Source of the DNA: DSAR01 sp034437315
GTDB taxonomy: Bacteria > Chloroflexota > Anaerolineae > B4-G1
Assembly (NCBI GenBank): GCA_034437315.1
Contig: DAOTUC010000030.1
Span: 1 to 14,364 of the forward strand
Direction of reading: 5' to 3'
Length of the DNA: 14,364 bases
Shown here one piece after another: positions 11,739 through 14,364 of the stretch. A program made the translations under genes and the position numbers. Position 1 is the first letter of the stretch. Every line of letters begins with the position of its first letter. A model generated the notes under the pieces. That model had not been told where the DNA came from. It saw only the letters and a program-made list of their open reading frames with translations, and did not search any database.

Positions 11739-13775
11739 TCAGTAGCTCCGCATCACCAGCGGGAGGTAGACGGAGAGCACGCCAGCCTTGCTTTCGCCCA
11801 CGCTGATCTCGTCCAGGTAGACCTGCTGACCAGCGGTCTGCTCCTGGAAGCCGAACCGGAGCGTCACCGTCTGACCGGCGAAATCGCTCAGGTCGCGCCA
11901 GGTGTGCGTCCACGCGCCAATGGCCGGTGAAAGTGCAACGGTGTGTGTCAGCTGCTCGTCCGTCCCCACGATAACAGCCTGAAGCGCGTCGCCCTCCTCT
12001 CCCTGTACGGCGCGGTAGAGGAACGAGAGGGTCGGTTGTGACCAGTCAGCCGCCAGTGGGACCGTCTGGGTCACGTAGGACCAGAAAGCGAGCGTCCCGC
12101 CGCTAGCCTCGAGATTGACGCCGTAGCGGCCCGTGTGGGCCGCCGTCATCTGCGCAGTGACTGTCATACCAGGGCTGCTGTTCCAACCGCTCAGATCGCC
12201 ATTCTCCCAGCCGCCGTTGGTCACCGCCTCATCCTCCGGCGACAGCACCAAGTCCACGCCGGTCAGGTACGCGTCGACCGAAAGATCATACATCGGCGGC
12301 AGGGCGCCGAAGCCGCTGCGCTCGACCGTCAGCGTGTATGCACCGCCGCTGTCGAAGTAGAGCGCGTAGTCGCCGGCGGTATCGGTCGCGGCGGTGTTGA
12401 GCGCAGTCGGCTCCGAGCTGACCGTGGCGTTGAAGACCGGCTGCCCGCGGTTGTTCGTCACCCGGCCCTCGGCCTGGTATTCGGCCACGGTGGTGTGCGT
12501 GTCGCCGTCGGCGGGCAGGTCGATCTCGACGTTGCCCGCTTGGTCGTAGGCCACGCTGCGGAAGTAGTAGGTGTGACCGGTCTCGACGGCGGTGTAGGTA
12601 TCGCTGAGGACCGTCGTATCCTCCAGCCAATTGGTCCAGACCCCGTCCGCGCCCTCTCGCACCTGCACGTCGTAACTGGCGATGCCGGATCCTTCATCCA
12701 TTCCACTCCAACTGACCACGGGCGCTTCGGTGGTGAATTCAGGCGCGTCGGCCGCCGATGCGGGCGGGGTCGCGTCTATCTTGAAGGGGCCAACGTGCAC
12801 CGCGCCAGTGGCCCAGTTGCCGGCGCCATCCACCGCGCGGATGTGGAAGTACCAGTCACCGTCGGCCAGCGGATCGCTGGTGAGGGTCTGCACGCTCTCC
12901 TCCACATCCTTGGTTGCGTCCGGCACGGTCGCGGACGTGTTATCCCACAACACCGAATAACCGTCCACGCCGCTGTCGGCATCAGAGGCACCCGACCAGG
13001 CCACCGCCACCGTGTTGTCGTTCGACCAGGTAGCGGTGACGTGGCTGGAGCTGCTGAGGCTGGTGGGGTTGGTCGGTGGTGTAAAGTCGCCGGTCCAAGA
13101 TGTGTTGCCGTAGCCCTCGAAACTGGTCTCAATGTTCGGATCCGTGGCCTGGCTGGTGCGGAAGATCATCGGGTCGGTGAGCACGGCGCCGCTGCTATCT
13201 ACGAGAGCGTAGTAGAGGTTGCGGCGGTAGTCGTAGTCCCGGTCCATCCAGGTCAGGATGCCGCGACCGGCGCCGTCGGCGGCCACGGAGACGTAATCGT
13301 TGCCTGTCACCGCCGCCGGGTTGCTCAGCGCGGTCGGCCCGGCGACGACGTTGTAGTTGGTGCCATCCAACACGGCGAAACTGATCTCGTTCAAATCTGC
13401 CCCCCAGGAGGTCCAGGCCAGCAGCACAGAGCCGTTGGCAAGCTGCACCGCGTCGGGACCGTATCCGTAGCCGCCCGTGGCGGTCTCCCCCTTGAAAACG
13501 TTGCCCGCGCTGTTGAGCACAGCATAGGAGATACTGCCGTTCGCGTAATAAGCCAGCAGCGCTCGGTTGCCGCTCAGGCTCGTCAGAGCAGGATCGTAAT
13601 AGTAATCGTCGCCCGCCACGCCGTTGGTAAACTTGGTGATCCCTTTGACGGGATTACCGTTTGTATGTCGCACGGCGTAGTAGATATCATTAAGAGAACC
13701 GGCGCTCTCCCGGCTGTAGCGACGCCAGGCCAGCACGAAGCGGTTGTCGTCGGTGGCTGTGATTCTTGGTTCCAC
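11739..13775 (-). CDS. C-terminal part of a secreted multidomain beta-propeller protein (after in-frame stop)
   Basis: This 678-aa open frame is in the same reading phase as the upstream fragment, from which only a TGA (13800-13802) separates it. It begins inside the propeller: repeats IYYAVRHTNGNPVKG, ISYAVLNSAGN, ISFAVLDGTNYN and LYYALVDSSGAV (about residues 28-215) continue those upstream. Then come two Fn3-like domains (about 235-330 and 335-425, both with VDGAGNW/YDQAGN motifs), a carboxypeptidase-regulatory-like domain (about 430-510, GRVTNNRGQPV) and a jelly-roll-like domain (about 515-665, NGGWENGDLSGW). It ends with VYLPLVMRSY, which resembles the terminal tag of many Chloroflexota secreted proteins. 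The only possible restart near the cut is a GTG at 13775 without a Shine-Dalgarno, so independent expression is doubtful. Function is probably surface adhesion or glycan binding (inference). Confidence 0.75.
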   Translation of the reverse strand: MEPRITATDDNRFVLAWRRYSRESAGSLNDIYYAVRHTNGNPVKGITKFTNGVAGDDYYYDPALTSLSGNRALLAYYANGSISYAVLNSAGNVFKGETATGGYGYGPDAVQLANGSVLLAWTSWGADLNEISFAVLDGTNYNVVAGPTALSNPAAVTGNDYVSVAADGAGRGILTWMDRDYDYRRNLYYALVDSSGAVLTDPMIFRTSQATDPNIETSFEGYGNTSWTGDFTPPTNPTSLSSSSHVTATWSNDNTVAVAWSGASDADSGVDGYSVLWDNTSATVPDATKDVEESVQTLTSDPLADGDWYFHIRAVDGAGNWATGAVHVGPFKIDATPPASAADAPEFTTEAPVVSWSGMDEGSGIASYDVQVREGADGVWTNWLEDTTVLSDTYTAVETGHTYYFRSVAYDQAGNVEIDLPADGDTHTTVAEYQAEGRVTNNRGQPVFNATVSSEPTALNTAATDTAGDYALYFDSGGAYTLTVERSGFGALPPMYDLSVDAYLTGVDLVLSPEDEAVTNGGWENGDLSGWNSSPGMTVTAQMTAAHTGRYGVNLEASGGTLAFWSYVTQTVPLAADWSQPTLSFLYRAVQGEEGDALQAVIVGTDEQLTHTVALSPAIGAWTHTWRDLSDFAGQTVTLRFGFQEQTAGQQVYLDEISVGESKAGVLSVYLPLVMRSY

Positions 13776-13799
13776 GAACTGTGGAACGTCGAGAGGCGC

Positions 13800-13802
13800 T
13801 CA
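13800..13802 (-). other. In-frame TGA interrupting the propeller gene
   Basis: Codons around it read W-G-S-G-stop-A-P-L-D-V, and both flanks stay in one frame. Nothing resembling a selenocysteine insertion hairpin is evident just downstream, so a nonsense mutation, a sequencing error or leaky readthrough are the options. Confidence 0.85.
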
Positions 13803-14364
13803 GCCGCTCCCCCAATGGGGGTTATTGGTCAGATTCGTTGGCGGCACGACGACGTCGCCCCCTGCATTCAGAATCGCGTAATAGATGTTGTAATTCCAAC
13901 TGCCGTTGGATGAGTTGTAGAGATACCGGTACCACAACACGCCGATGTGTCCATTCGGCGCCACGGCCACGGCGGGGTCATAGTCGTAGATGTTCATCGT
14001 CGCGCCGCTCAGATTGGTCAGCTTGGTCACGCCTCGCGTCGTGTTGCCATCGCTATCCAATAGCGTGTACTCGATCTCTTGTGTACCGAAACTGCCCGTC
14101 CAGTTGTATTTGCTCCAGACGTAAGCGAAACTATCGGGCATCTCCGCCACGGCCATATCGTAGCCATAGTGGTAGTCGCCCGTGGTCTTTTTCAGGCTCT
14201 GACCGCCGGGCTGCGCCAGATAGAGACTCATCGCGCCATCGGCGCTGTCGCGGTAGACCTGGGCGAAGGAGGTCGGGACACCGGTCTGCAGTGCGACGGT
14301 CTTGCGCTTGCCCGGGTCCACGGAGGACTGCACGGTGAGCGCGGCCTGGTTGGCGTCGCCCGCG
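13800..14364 (-). CDS. N-terminal part of the same beta-propeller protein (partial, cut by in-frame TGA)
   Basis: The frame is open to the right edge of the window; the GTG at 14333 is internal, since AGDANQAALTV precedes it. The gene's true start and signal peptide therefore lie outside. Visible repeats MSLYLAQPGGQ, IEYTLLDSDGNTTRG and IYYAILNAGGDVV have the shape of the later repeats (x-I-x-Y-A-x-L-x3-G-x-V, then T-x-L-T-N). The frame ends at NNPHWGSG followed by TGA. Reading through gives APLDVPQFVEPRITATD, which joins smoothly to the next propeller unit. The TGA probably arose from TGG (Trp) or CGA by one change. It is a disrupted gene unless readthrough occurs. Confidence 0.75.
   Translation of the reverse strand, partial: AGDANQAALTVQSSVDPGKRKTVALQTGVPTSFAQVYRDSADGAMSLYLAQPGGQSLKKTTGDYHYGYDMAVAEMPDSFAYVWSKYNWTGSFGTQEIEYTLLDSDGNTTRGVTKLTNLSGATMNIYDYDPAVAVAPNGHIGVLWYRYLYNSSNGSWNYNIYYAILNAGGDVVVPPTNLTNNPHWGSG

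Noticed and set aside
13800..13802. TGA read as selenocysteine
   Set aside because: The protein is a secreted propeller with no redox context and the residue lies in a loop between units. I see no convincing insertion hairpin downstream. Nonsense mutation is simpler.
12135..13913. 592-aa plus-strand open frame opposite the propeller gene
   Set aside because: It has Val/Gly/Arg/His-rich, repeat-poor sequence without recognisable motifs, and it runs across the TGA region antisense to a clear multidomain protein. A shadow of high-GC codon bias.

Overview
The window looks like a piece of a Chloroflexota chromosome, probably a filamentous Anaerolineae/Caldilineae/Promineofilum-type organism. This is inferred from the high GC content, the Chloroflexota-style GAF sensor kinases, a secreted protein ending in the tag-like sequence VYLPLVMRSY, a secreted glycosidase with a Thr-Pro linker and C-terminal membrane anchor, and a small TumE-type toxin-antitoxin pair. 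No database search was possible, so the taxon is an inference.

Region 1 (1-4750, minus strand) is a tightly packed three-gene unit, recJ -> NAD-dependent sugar epimerase -> secreted clan GH-A glycosidase. The gap between the first two genes is 4 nt, and the last two overlap by 4 nt (ATGA). The epimerase has His in place of the catalytic Tyr of YxxxK. Downstream of the glycosidase lie a hairpin with a T-run and a 97-bp fold-back element with 18-nt inverted ends.

Region 2 (4750-5369, minus strand) is a lone DUF4870-type small membrane protein gene with a near-consensus promoter, a strong Shine-Dalgarno sequence and a perfect 15-bp terminator.

Region 3 (5370-10667, plus strand) is a soluble signalling operon: REC-GAF-GAF-histidine kinase, stand-alone receiver, GAF-GAF-histidine kinase-REC. 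The four GAF units are close paralogues with an exact 528-nt period in both kinases. Both kinases carry an atypical H-box, H-W-[VI]-G-N-K-A-x-P-I, with Trp where an acidic residue is normal. The operon encodes no DNA-binding or enzymatic output domain. It ends at a strong hairpin.

Region 4 (10668-11734, plus strand) has a decayed 3' fragment of a TumE-like gene, a promoter with an abutting inverted repeat (candidate operator), and an intact two-gene pair: a 90-aa candidate antitoxin and a 145-aa TumE-family protein, overlapping by ATGA. A 19-bp-arm terminator follows.

Region 5 (11739-14364, minus strand, running off the right edge) encodes a large secreted protein with a seven-unit beta-propeller-like region, two Fn3-like domains, a carboxypeptidase-regulatory-like domain, a jelly-roll-like domain and the C-terminal tag. 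An in-frame TGA at 13800-13802 cuts it between propeller units 3 and 4, so it is either a recent pseudogene or depends on readthrough.
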